Shown: piece after piece, positions 1 to 5,218 of the stretch
How the letters are laid out: the number at the start of each line of letters is the position of its first letter
Numbering within the stretch: position 1 is the first letter of the stretch
Origin: Actinomycetota bacterium
GTDB taxonomy: Bacteria; Actinomycetota; Actinomycetes; Streptosporangiales; Streptosporangiaceae
Direction: 5' to 3'
Assembly: GCA_003140115.1 (NCBI GenBank)
Contig: PLIQ01000615.1
Span: 2,350 to 7,803, forward strand
DNA length: 5,454 nt
Translations under genes and position numbers: made by a program
The notes under the pieces: model-generated
What the model saw: only the letters and a program-made list of their open reading frames with translations
What the model was told of the DNA's origin: nothing
Databases searched by the model: none

Positions 1-231
1 GTGCTGGCCGGCGCCGAGGTGACGGGTCCGGAGGGCGGCCGGCGGCTGCTGTCAGGCAGCTTCGCGCAGATCCGCGAGGATGCCGCCTGGCTCGGCGAGC
101 AGGGCGTGACCGAGCTGTTCTACGACCTGAACTGGGATCCGCAGGTCGGCTCGCCGTCGTCGGAGCCGCAGGCCGCGGCGGCGCGGGCCGAGGAGATCCT
201 GGGCGAGCTCGCGCCGCACGCGGAGCGCTAG
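1..231 (+). CDS. LLM-class (luciferase-like), probably F420-dependent oxidoreductase, 3' fragment
   Basis: Only the last 76 codons are present. The reading frame is open from base 1, and the GTG there is most likely an internal valine, because the family is normally about 280-350 residues. The visible part fits the C-terminal end of the bacterial luciferase-like monooxygenase fold: a 'LLSGSFAQIREDAAWL' stretch (fragment residues 16-31), equivalent to the common 'GSPEQIAEDL' helix, followed by 'GVTELFYDLNWDP' (35-47), which resembles the closing strand of actinobacterial F420-dependent members. These enzymes use a TIM-barrel to reduce or oxidise substrates with coenzyme F420 or FMN. The cofactor-binding part lies outside the window, so cofactor and substrate are inferred from family resemblance. 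The TAG stop (229-231) overlaps the stop of the converging regulator gene. An FMN-dependent luciferase-like enzyme is the main alternative. Confidence 0.75.
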   Translation: MLAGAEVTGPEGGRRLLSGSFAQIREDAAWLGEQGVTELFYDLNWDPQVGSPSSEPQAAAARAEEILGELAPHAER

Positions 232-3230
232 TTTCGTGACGGCTGGGCGGTCAGCCCCGCGGGTCCGGCCAGGCCTTCGCGGTGGGCGATCGCGGCGGCC
301 TCGGTCCGGCTGGCGGCGCCGAGCTTGCCGAGGATGTTCGACACGTGCACGCTGGCGGTCTTCGGCGCGATGAACAGCACCGAGGCGATCTCCCGGTTGC
401 TGCGGCCCGCGGCGATGAGCCGCAGCACCTCGCGTTCCCGGCTGGTCAGTGAGGCGAGTACCGCGGCGTCCGGGAGGTCGGGTGCGGTGCCGATCCGGGC
501 CCGGCGGGCCAGGTCGTCAAGCGCGCGGCGCAGCGGCTTGGCCCCGAGCCGATCCGCCGTCTGCGCCGCTTGACGCCACTGTTCTTCGGCCTCGTCGCGG
601 CGGCCTGCCTCGGCGAGCGCTTCGGCCAGCCGCCACCGGGTCCGGGCCGTCTCATACACGTAGGCCGGACCGAACGCGTCGAGGACGGCCTGCCAGGCCT
701 GCGGAGCGTTGGTGCCTTGGGCGCGCTCGTACTCCGCCTCGGCGCGGGCGAGCCAGCCGCGCGCCTCCGGGCCCAGGATGAACCTGGGCCGCTTGGGGAA
801 CGCCGCTCCCTCGCGGACGATCCGCAGGAGCTCCTCGGCCGCGGTCAGTTCGGCGCCCGCGGCCTGATTGTCGCCGCTGGCCCGGGCCTGCACAGCCCGG
901 TCGGCGCGGGCGCTCAGGGCGACCGCGGCGGGCCTGATGACCGACGGGGAGTAGCCCCACGGCGGGACGATATCGAGCTCGATCGCGGCTTGGCTCTCGG
1001 CCAGGGCCTGCTCGGTATCGCCTTGCCACAGAGCGTGCTCGGCGAGCAGGCCATGCGCGATGAACGAGTCGAATCCGTGGACCGTCCAGAACGGCTCGAT
1101 CCAGTCGCGCCGCTCCTGCACCGCCGGGTTGCCGCGCGCGACGTCAATGAACAGAGCCATCGAGGAGAGGTAGGCCTCGGGCGGGCTGGTGACCCGAACC
1201 GGGAAACCGTCGGCGATCTCCTGGGCATGATCCCACTTGCCGTCCGCGTAGTGGCACTGGAAGTGCAGGTGCTGTAGTTCCCAGCCGTAAGGAGACATGT
1301 CGAGGCCGGTCTGCAGGGCCCGCTTGGTGCCCTCGTGAGCCACGGCCCCGCCGATGGCCAGATCACCTCGTTCCAGATGGGCCCGGGCCAGGTGATAGGC
1401 GGAGCGCAGCTCCACGCCGAGCACCATGGCCTCCCGGGCCTGTTTGTGGGCGGCGGTCAGCAGCTTGATCGCCTCATCGTTGCGGCCCTCGCGATTGCTC
1501 ATGAAACCCAGGGTCACGAACGCGTCAGCCTCGACCCAAGGCGCGTCGGCGGCGCGCGCGGCGGCGATCCCGCGCTGGGCCCAGTCCCGGGCCACGCTGA
1601 AATCCTCCTCCATCAGCAGGGCATAGGCGTAGGTGGTGAGGGCGCGCGCGTACTGCCACGTCGGCGGATCCGCGGGCGTGGCGTCAACCGTGGCCCGGGC
1701 GACCTCAGCGGCTTCCGTAGCGGCCTTGGGATCGTCGATGAGCATCAGGTTGAAGGCCAGCCGCTCGCCGATCCTGCTGGCCAGCTTGACGTCTACCGGA
1801 ACGCCGCCCTGTTCGGCCTGGGTGGCGAGGACCTGCCGCAAACGCCGGAGCAGGTGGACAGCGCGCTCGACGTCGCCGCTGTCCGCCGCGTTGGTCGCGG
1901 ACAGCAGGCCGAGCTTGCCACGGGCCATGCCCGCCGTCTTCTCCGGCTCGGTGACCCGCTCCCACAAGGCGAGCGCCTGGTCGTAGTGGCGGTGCGCCTC
2001 GGCCGGCGCCCCCAGCTGCTCGGCATCATCTCCGGCCCGGACCGACGCGGCGAACGCGCCAGGAATGTCATGGCTGGCCAGGCAGTGCTGGGCCAGTTCG
2101 GCGGCGGTGCCGGGCATCATCAGCCGCTGCTCGTCAGCGAGCAGCGAGCAGAAGGTGGCGTGCAGCCTGGTCCGCTCCCCCGGCAGCAGGTCGGCGTAGA
2201 CGGCCTCGCGGAGCAGCGCATGCCGGAACACGTAGCCTTCGGTGCCGTCAGGCACGAGCAGCTGATGGGTGACTGCTTCCCGTACCGCCCCTTCGTATTC
2301 GGCGGCCCCCAGGCCCGACGCGGCCCGGACCAGCTCGTCGTCGGCCTTGCGGCCGGCCACCGCCGCGGCGCGCAGGACCTGCTGCGTGGCGTCGGACAGC
2401 TGTTCGACCCGGTTGAGCAGCAGGGCCGCCAGCCCGGCGGGGAGGATGCTGTGCTGGGCGCGATCGCTGGTGACCGAGGCGGCGAGCAGTTCCTCGGCGT
2501 AGTAGGCGTTGCCTTCGGCCCGGCTCACGATGTCGTTCAGCTCGGTCGCGTCGATGCGGCCCGGTGCAGTGGCGGTCAGGTGCTCGGCCAGAGCCGAGGG
2601 GTCCAGCGGAGCGAGGTCGACCGCGATCACACTGGGTAGCCGCAGCAGCTCGGCGATCACGGGCCGGAGGGGATGCCGGCGGTGCAGGTCATCGGTCCGG
2701 TAGCTGCCGATCAGGGCGACCCGCTCCCGGTGCAGCATCCGGGACAGGAACGTGACCAGGTCCCGGGTGGAGGCGTCGGCCCAGTGCAGGTCCTCCAGCA
2801 CGAGCAGCACGGGCCCGGCGGCGGCCAGCTCGGCGAGCAGGCCGAGCACGCCGCCGAGCATCTGCTGGCGGGCCAGACCCGAGCGGTCCGAGTCGGCGAT
2901 GGGCCCTTCGCCGCCCTCGGGCAGCAGCCGGCTCAGGGCCGGGCGGGAGCTGAGCGCGTCGCGGACCCCGGTGGACTGGGCGGCCCCGCGCAGCGCGTCG
3001 GCCAGCGGCAGGTAGGGCACGCTGTCGCCCAGCTCGGCACACTGCCCGGACAGCACGGTGAAGCCCCGTCCGGCGGCCAGCCGGGTCACCTCACCAATCA
3101 GCCGAGTCTTGCCCACCCCGGCGTCACCGCTGACCAGAGCGACCACCGAGCGGCCCGCCTCAGCGTCGTCCAGCAGGCTGAGCAGGCGGCGGAGCTCGCC
3201 GTCCCGCCCGACCATGCGCCCAGCTGACAT
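228..3230 (-). CDS. LAL-family regulator: AAA ATPase, helical repeat region and LuxR-type HTH
   Basis: Large ATP-binding LuxR-type regulator (LAL/MalT-like), about 1000 residues. Numbered from the longest possible start (TTG at 3272), it has 'VGRDGEL' at 21-27, Walker A 'GDAGVGKT' at 49-56, Walker B 'VLLVLEDLHWAD' at 155-166 and a sensor-like 'ALIGSYRTDD' at 186-195. A long Ala/Leu/Arg-rich helical region, TPR-like as in MalT, follows. The C-terminal LuxR helix-turn-helix (about 942-1000) contains 'LTSREREVL', 'NREIASVLF' and 'KTASVHVSNIL'. Such proteins bind DNA through the HTH after ATP- and ligand-driven assembly; the ligand here cannot be read. I chose ATG 3230 because it lies just before the conserved 'VGRD' block. 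Alternatives are TTG 3272, GTG 3248, GTG 3242 and ATG 3215; none has a strong Shine-Dalgarno. The gene stands alone, divergent from msrB. The family and role are secure; the start is not. Confidence 0.93.
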   Translation of the reverse strand: MSAGRMVGRDGELRRLLSLLDDAEAGRSVVALVSGDAGVGKTRLIGEVTRLAAGRGFTVLSGQCAELGDSVPYLPLADALRGAAQSTGVRDALSSRPALSRLLPEGGEGPIADSDRSGLARQQMLGGVLGLLAELAAAGPVLLVLEDLHWADASTRDLVTFLSRMLHRERVALIGSYRTDDLHRRHPLRPVIAELLRLPSVIAVDLAPLDPSALAEHLTATAPGRIDATELNDIVSRAEGNAYYAEELLAASVTSDRAQHSILPAGLAALLLNRVEQLSDATQQVLRAAAVAGRKADDELVRAASGLGAAEYEGAVREAVTHQLLVPDGTEGYVFRHALLREAVYADLLPGERTRLHATFCSLLADEQRLMMPGTAAELAQHCLASHDIPGAFAASVRAGDDAEQLGAPAEAHRHYDQALALWERVTEPEKTAGMARGKLGLLSATNAADSGDVERAVHLLRRLRQVLATQAEQGGVPVDVKLASRIGERLAFNLMLIDDPKAATEAAEVARATVDATPADPPTWQYARALTTYAYALLMEEDFSVARDWAQRGIAAARAADAPWVEADAFVTLGFMSNREGRNDEAIKLLTAAHKQAREAMVLGVELRSAYHLARAHLERGDLAIGGAVAHEGTKRALQTGLDMSPYGWELQHLHFQCHYADGKWDHAQEIADGFPVRVTSPPEAYLSSMALFIDVARGNPAVQERRDWIEPFWTVHGFDSFIAHGLLAEHALWQGDTEQALAESQAAIELDIVPPWGYSPSVIRPAAVALSARADRAVQARASGDNQAAGAELTAAEELLRIVREGAAFPKRPRFILGPEARGWLARAEAEYERAQGTNAPQAWQAVLDAFGPAYVYETARTRWRLAEALAEAGRRDEAEEQWRQAAQTADRLGAKPLRRALDDLARRARIGTAPDLPDAAVLASLTSREREVLRLIAAGRSNREIASVLFIAPKTASVHVSNILGKLGAASRTEAAAIAHREGLAGPAGLTAQPSRN

Positions 3231-3297
3231 CCGTAGGACCACGTGCACGAGTATCCCATCAGGCGCCGACAATTCCGATTCGTTAAGCTCCGGGCTG

Positions 3298-3303
3298 TAC
3301 GCT
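3298..3303 (+). promoter_or_regulatory. Candidate -10 element for leaderless msrB transcript
   Basis: TACGCT fits the actinobacterial TANNNT -10 pattern. It is followed by exactly seven bases before the msrB ATG at 3311, so transcription would begin at or next to the start codon. No purine-rich Shine-Dalgarno lies between -10 and ATG, which agrees with a leaderless mRNA. The -35 is poor: TTCCGA at 3273-3278 gives a 19-bp spacer and matches TTGACA at three positions. Confidence 0.55.
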
Positions 3304-3310
3304 GCGTGTC

Positions 3311-3715
3311 ATGGACAAGGTCACCCGGACGGATGCGCAGTGGCGGGAGCGGCTGACTCCCGAGGAGTATGCCGTGCTACGCGAGGCGGACACCGAGGCG
3401 CCGTTCACCGGCGAGTACACCGACACCAAAACCGAGGGCGTGTACCGCTGCCGGGCCTGCGGCGCGGAATTGTTCCGTTCGGACGCCAAGTTCGAGTCGC
3501 ACTGCGGCTGGCCGTCGTTCTACCAGCCGACCGAATCGGACGCGGTGGTGCTGATCGAGGACCGCTCGCTCGGGACGACCCGTACCGAGGTGCGCTGCGC
3601 CCGGTGCGACTCGCACCTGGGGCACGTGTTCACCGGGGAGGGCTACGACGTCCCCACCGACGAGCGCTGGTGCATCAACTCGGTGTCGCTGACCCATGAG
3701 CCTGTAGCGTCGTGA
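3311..3715 (+). CDS. msrB: Peptide-methionine (R)-S-oxide reductase MsrB
   Basis: A complete single-domain MsrB of 134 residues, the usual length. It reduces methionine-R-sulfoxide in proteins, using thioredoxin or a similar donor, in the cytoplasm. Two CxxC pairs, C47/C50 ('CRAC') and C96/C99 ('CARC'), form the structural zinc site. The catalytic cysteine is C121 in 'RWCINS', and C65 in 'CGWPSF' matches the resolving cysteine of two-cysteine MsrBs. 'HLGHVF' (102-107) is the conserved active-site block. The residue before C65 is His rather than the common Gly ('SHCGWPSF' for 'SGCGWPSF'), and Trp replaces the usual Tyr before C121. The ATG at 3311 is fixed by the conserved N-terminal helix and by the TACGCT element seven bases upstream. 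Its TGA overlaps the cupin GTG by 4 bp, so the two are probably co-transcribed. No signal peptide is present. Confidence 0.97.
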   Translation: MDKVTRTDAQWRERLTPEEYAVLREADTEAPFTGEYTDTKTEGVYRCRACGAELFRSDAKFESHCGWPSFYQPTESDAVVLIEDRSLGTTRTEVRCARCDSHLGHVFTGEGYDVPTDERWCINSVSLTHEPVAS

Positions 3716-4110
3716 ACCCGGGGTTGCGCCTGATTCGGGCGGATTCGCTGTCGGCCGGCACCGCGCAGACCGGCGGGATGGTCCGCACCGCGGCCATTTC
3801 CGGCGACCTGGTCGGCGCCCAGGCGCTGTGGATGGGGCGGACGCTGGTCCGGCCTGGCACGTCATCCGGGGACCACCATCACGGGGAGTCTGAGACCGGC
3901 ATCTATGTGGTGTCCGGGCATCCGGTGTTCGTGTTCCGCGATCCGGACAGCGGATCGCTGGTCCGGCTGGAGACCTCGCCGGGCGATTACGTCTGGGTTC
4001 CGCCCTACGCTCCGCACCGGGAGGAGAACCCGTCCCCCGACACCGAGGCGGTCGTGGTCATCGCCCGGTCCACTCAAGAAGCGATCGTGGTCAACGTTCC
4101 CGCGCTTTGA
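3712..4110 (+). CDS. Small single-domain cupin protein, RmlC-like, function unknown
   Basis: A 132-residue single cupin. The first cupin motif is 'GTSSGDHHHGESE' (49-61), with H55, H57 and E61 as likely metal ligands. The second is 'GDYVWVPPYAPHREEN' (91-106), with G91, P97, H102 and N106; the usual Gly two residues after P97 is Tyr (Y99). Together these give a complete 2-His/Glu/His metal site, so the protein is probably an intact metal-binding beta-barrel. The stretch 'AQTGGMVRTAAI' (18-29) resembles the N-terminal part of a widespread, uncharacterised RmlC-like cupin family, which supports the early start. GTG 3712 overlaps the msrB stop in a GTGA arrangement, so translation is probably coupled to msrB and the product may act with it, but no substrate can be named. 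The stop lies in the first copy of a 17-bp tandem duplication. ATG 3778 would remove conserved residues. Confidence 0.9.
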   Translation: MNPGLRLIRADSLSAGTAQTGGMVRTAAISGDLVGAQALWMGRTLVRPGTSSGDHHHGESETGIYVVSGHPVFVFRDPDSGSLVRLETSPGDYVWVPPYAPHREENPSPDTEAVVVIARSTQEAIVVNVPAL

Positions 4111-4135
4111 ACCACGGCGCGCTTTGAACCACGGC
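4101..4135. repeat. Perfect 17-bp tandem duplication at the cupin gene end
   Basis: The unit CGCGCTTTGAACCACGG occurs at 4101-4117 and again without change at 4118-4134; the match runs one further base (C4135). Copy 1 contains the cupin stop TGA (4108-4110), and copy 2 carries the same TGA at 4125-4127. It fills most of the 42-bp gap between the convergent cupin and PPOX genes. Its exactness suggests a recent slippage duplication. It is not an inverted repeat, so it does not make a terminator. Confidence 0.95.
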
Positions 4136-4152
4136 CGGTACTTCCGCAGCCG

Positions 4153-4557
4153 TCAGGTGGCAGTGACCGAGCGCGCGCTGGTCGTCTCGTCGGAATCGAT
4201 GCCGAAGGAGATGATGCGCGTCGGCTGGATGCGGACGATGGTGTCCTCGAACCGCTCGCCGAAGGCCTTGCCTCCCGACGGGATCACGGTGGCGGTCCCG
4301 CGGATCTCAATTAGGCGCGGCTGCCACGGCGGGAGCACGTCATCGACCACGATGCTGGCCCGGCCGGTCCGCTGCACGTCGCGGAGTTTCTTGGTCTGGC
4401 TCATCCGCATGCCGCCCACGTCGATGGCGTCGTGCTCGGCGTTGTAACGAAACGACGTAGGTACTACGTGCGGCTGCCCGTCCGGGCCGACGGTGGCGAT
4501 GCGGCCCAGGCGCTGCCCGGCGAGGTACTCGAGTTCGGAGTCCGTGAACACACTCAT
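4153..4557 (-). CDS. PPOX-class, probably F420-dependent oxidoreductase (split-barrel flavin/deazaflavin-binding fold)
   Basis: A 134-residue protein of the pyridoxamine-5'-phosphate-oxidase-like split-barrel superfamily. Visible family features are the N-terminal helix 'ELEYLAGQRLGRIATV' (8-23), a hairpin with 'GPDGQPHVVPTSFRY' (24-38), the basic 'SQTKKLRDV' (53-61), suited to a cofactor phosphate, 'VDDVLPPWQPR' (71-81) and 'IEIRGTA' (84-90). This arrangement fits the actinobacterial PPOX-class F420-dependent group; binding of F420 rather than FMN is inferred from that resemblance. Members are small cytoplasmic dimers that typically reduce or sequester small molecules. The substrate is unknown. 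ATG 4557 begins directly at the conserved helix; the sequence before it has no good Shine-Dalgarno. Nine bases upstream lies a perfect 14-bp palindrome, part of a larger repeat array likely to affect expression. The gene is convergent with the cupin gene and monocistronic. Confidence 0.9.
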   Translation of the reverse strand: MSVFTDSELEYLAGQRLGRIATVGPDGQPHVVPTSFRYNAEHDAIDVGGMRMSQTKKLRDVQRTGRASIVVDDVLPPWQPRLIEIRGTATVIPSGGKAFGERFEDTIVRIQPTRIISFGIDSDETTSARSVTAT

Positions 4558-4566
4558 GCCCAGCTA

Positions 4567-4580
4567 ACCGGCGCGCCGGT
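4567..4580. promoter_or_regulatory. Perfect 14-bp palindrome just upstream of PPOX start
   Basis: ACCGGCGCGCCGGT equals its own reverse complement. Its near edge is nine bases from the PPOX ATG, where a bound protein could block the promoter or ribosome entry. In RNA it would form a 5-bp stem with a GCGC loop. It shares its ACCGGC half-sites with the modules farther upstream, which favours a common binding factor. No regulator is identified. Confidence 0.5.
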
Positions 4581-4644
4581 CGCGGCATTCCGCGACCCGC
4601 CCGCCAGCCAGGGCGCCGCCTGAACCGGCTCGATGGAGCATTGG

Positions 4645-4660
4645 GCCGGTTATAACCGGC
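4645..4660. promoter_or_regulatory. Perfect 16-bp palindrome with AT-rich centre; possible operator with overlapping -10
   Basis: GCCGGTTATAACCGGC is a perfect palindrome formed where two 31-bp repeats meet. The centre, TTATAA, is the most AT-rich spot in this gap and gives TATAAC on both strands, a fair -10 sequence. On the minus strand it would drive the PPOX gene with a leader of about 85 bases. No convincing -35 is present, so the promoter role is tentative; the dyad itself is certain. Confidence 0.45.
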
Positions 4661-4693
4661 TCGGTGGGGCATCGTGCCGGTGCCGTGCTTGGA

Positions 4694-4707
4694 GGCTTCG
4701 CGGAGCC
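4694..4707. other. Weak GC hairpin between arfB and the repeat array
   Basis: GGCTTCGCGGAGCC can fold as a 4-bp stem (GGCT/AGCC), extended by a T-G wobble. It lies about 40 bases past the arfB stop and could help end arfB transcription, but no T-run follows on the minus strand. A second small dyad, CCGAC at 4740-4744 with GTCGG at 4751-4755, straddles the arfB stop. Neither is a convincing intrinsic terminator. Confidence 0.2.
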
Positions 4708-4747
4708 GAGGCCTTTACGTGCTGGCGACCACTACCTGACCGACGGT

Positions 4748-5182
4748 TTAGTCGGAGTTGCGATCGTCGTAGCGGCGGGTGCGCTTGACCGTGGCGCGGT
4801 TTTTCTTGGCTTGCAGGCGCCGCTCGTTGGCGGCCCGGCCGGGCCTGGTCGGGACGCGCGGGCGCGGCGGCGGGGCGATCGCGTCCCGGAGCAGGTCGGC
4901 CAGCCGGGCCCGGGCGGCCTGCCGGTTGGCGAGCTGGCTGCGCTGCTCGGACGCCGCTATGGTCAGCACGCCGCCGACTAGGCGCCCGGCCAGGCGCTCG
5001 AGCGCCCGGGCCCGCGCCCACTCCGGCAGCGCGGCGGAGTGCTCCACGTCGAAGGAGAGCTCGACCCGGCTGTCGGCGGTGTTGACCGATTGCCCGCCGG
5101 GCCCTGATGAGCGGGAGAAGCGCTCGTGCAGTTCAGCGGCCGGTATGACCAGCCAGCCGTTCACCCGGAGATCGTCAGGCAC
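4748..5182 (-). CDS. arfB: Alternative ribosome-rescue factor ArfB (YaeJ-type peptidyl-tRNA hydrolase)
   Basis: A complete 144-residue protein, close to the 140 residues of E. coli YaeJ/ArfB. It hydrolyses peptidyl-tRNA on ribosomes stalled at the end of a broken mRNA. The RF1/2-like catalytic domain carries 'SSGPGGQSVN' (25-34), with GGQ at 29-31. A Pro-rich linker (about 104-112) leads to a strongly basic tail, 'NERRLQAKKNRATVKRTRR' (119-137), the part known in the family to enter the empty mRNA channel. There is no codon-recognition domain, which separates it from RF1 and RF2. GTG 5182 is preferred because a TAACGT -10 element ends six bases before it, implying a leaderless mRNA; GAGGA directly abuts the GTG, too close for normal Shine-Dalgarno use. 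It lies 32 bp downstream of hemQ on the same strand. A general stress-repair theme with msrB is possible but inferred. Confidence 0.95.
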   Translation of the reverse strand: MPDDLRVNGWLVIPAAELHERFSRSSGPGGQSVNTADSRVELSFDVEHSAALPEWARARALERLAGRLVGGVLTIAASEQRSQLANRQAARARLADLLRDAIAPPPRPRVPTRPGRAANERRLQAKKNRATVKRTRRYDDRNSD

Positions 5183-5188
5183 TCCTCG

Positions 5189-5218
5189 ACGTTAGTCTCC
5201 CGCCGTGGAGTGGATCAG
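5189..5218 (-). promoter_or_regulatory. Candidate promoter for leaderless arfB transcript
   Basis: On the minus strand, TAACGT (5194-5189) fits the TANNNT -10 pattern and is followed by six bases before the GTG start at 5182. CTGATC (5218-5213) is a possible -35 that keeps the TGA core of TTGACA, with an 18-bp spacer. This -35 overlaps the hemQ stop codon (5217-5215), so arfB probably has its own promoter within the end of hemQ, in addition to any read-through. Confidence 0.5.

Larger units (their letters stand above)
4566..4681. repeat. Array of three AACCGGC / GCCGGT inverted-repeat modules upstream of the PPOX gene
   Basis: Three identical AACCGGC heptamers (4566-4572, 4623-4629, 4654-4660) are each followed by an inverted GCCGGT (4575-4580, 4645-4650, 4676-4681). 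The gaps are 2, 15 and 15 bases. The last two modules form a direct repeat of period 31, matching at 24 of 28 positions (4623-4650 and 4654-4681). Half-sites 4624, 4645, 4655 and 4676 are spaced 21, 10 and 21 bases, close to whole helical turns. The array lies in the 190-bp gap upstream of the PPOX start. A multi-site operator, a small extragenic repeat family or RNA hairpins would all fit. Confidence 0.7.

Noticed and set aside
570..1277. Plus-strand open frame of 235 codons opposite the LAL helical region
   Set aside because: Same mirror-frame effect; Arg/Gly/Leu-rich with no domain or ribosome-binding site.
1335..2639. Long plus-strand open frame (434 codons) opposite the LAL gene
   Set aside because: It lies wholly antisense to a protein with clear Walker A, Walker B and LuxR motifs. 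Its translation is Gly/Arg/Gln-rich with no recognisable domain, as expected from the mirror frame of GC-rich coding DNA.
2673..3227. Plus-strand open frame of 184 codons opposite the LAL ATPase domain
   Set aside because: A low-complexity Gln/Gly/Ala-rich mirror translation of the ATPase-coding strand, with no independent start signal.
3905..4447. Plus-strand open frame running from inside the cupin gene through the intergenic gap into the PPOX gene
   Set aside because: It crosses two well-supported genes in other frames and gives an Arg/Ser-rich translation without motifs.
4740..4755. CCGAC-N6-GTCGG dyad at the arfB stop considered as a terminator
   Set aside because: A stem of only five pairs with no T-run, partly inside the coding sequence. 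It was not listed as a terminator, only mentioned with the weak hairpin nearby.
4432..4981. Small plus-strand frames (4432-4623 and 4664-4981) covering part of the 4558-4747 gap
   Set aside because: Most of each frame is antisense to the PPOX or arfB gene; neither has a Shine-Dalgarno or a recognisable product. The gap is better read as regulatory or repeat DNA.
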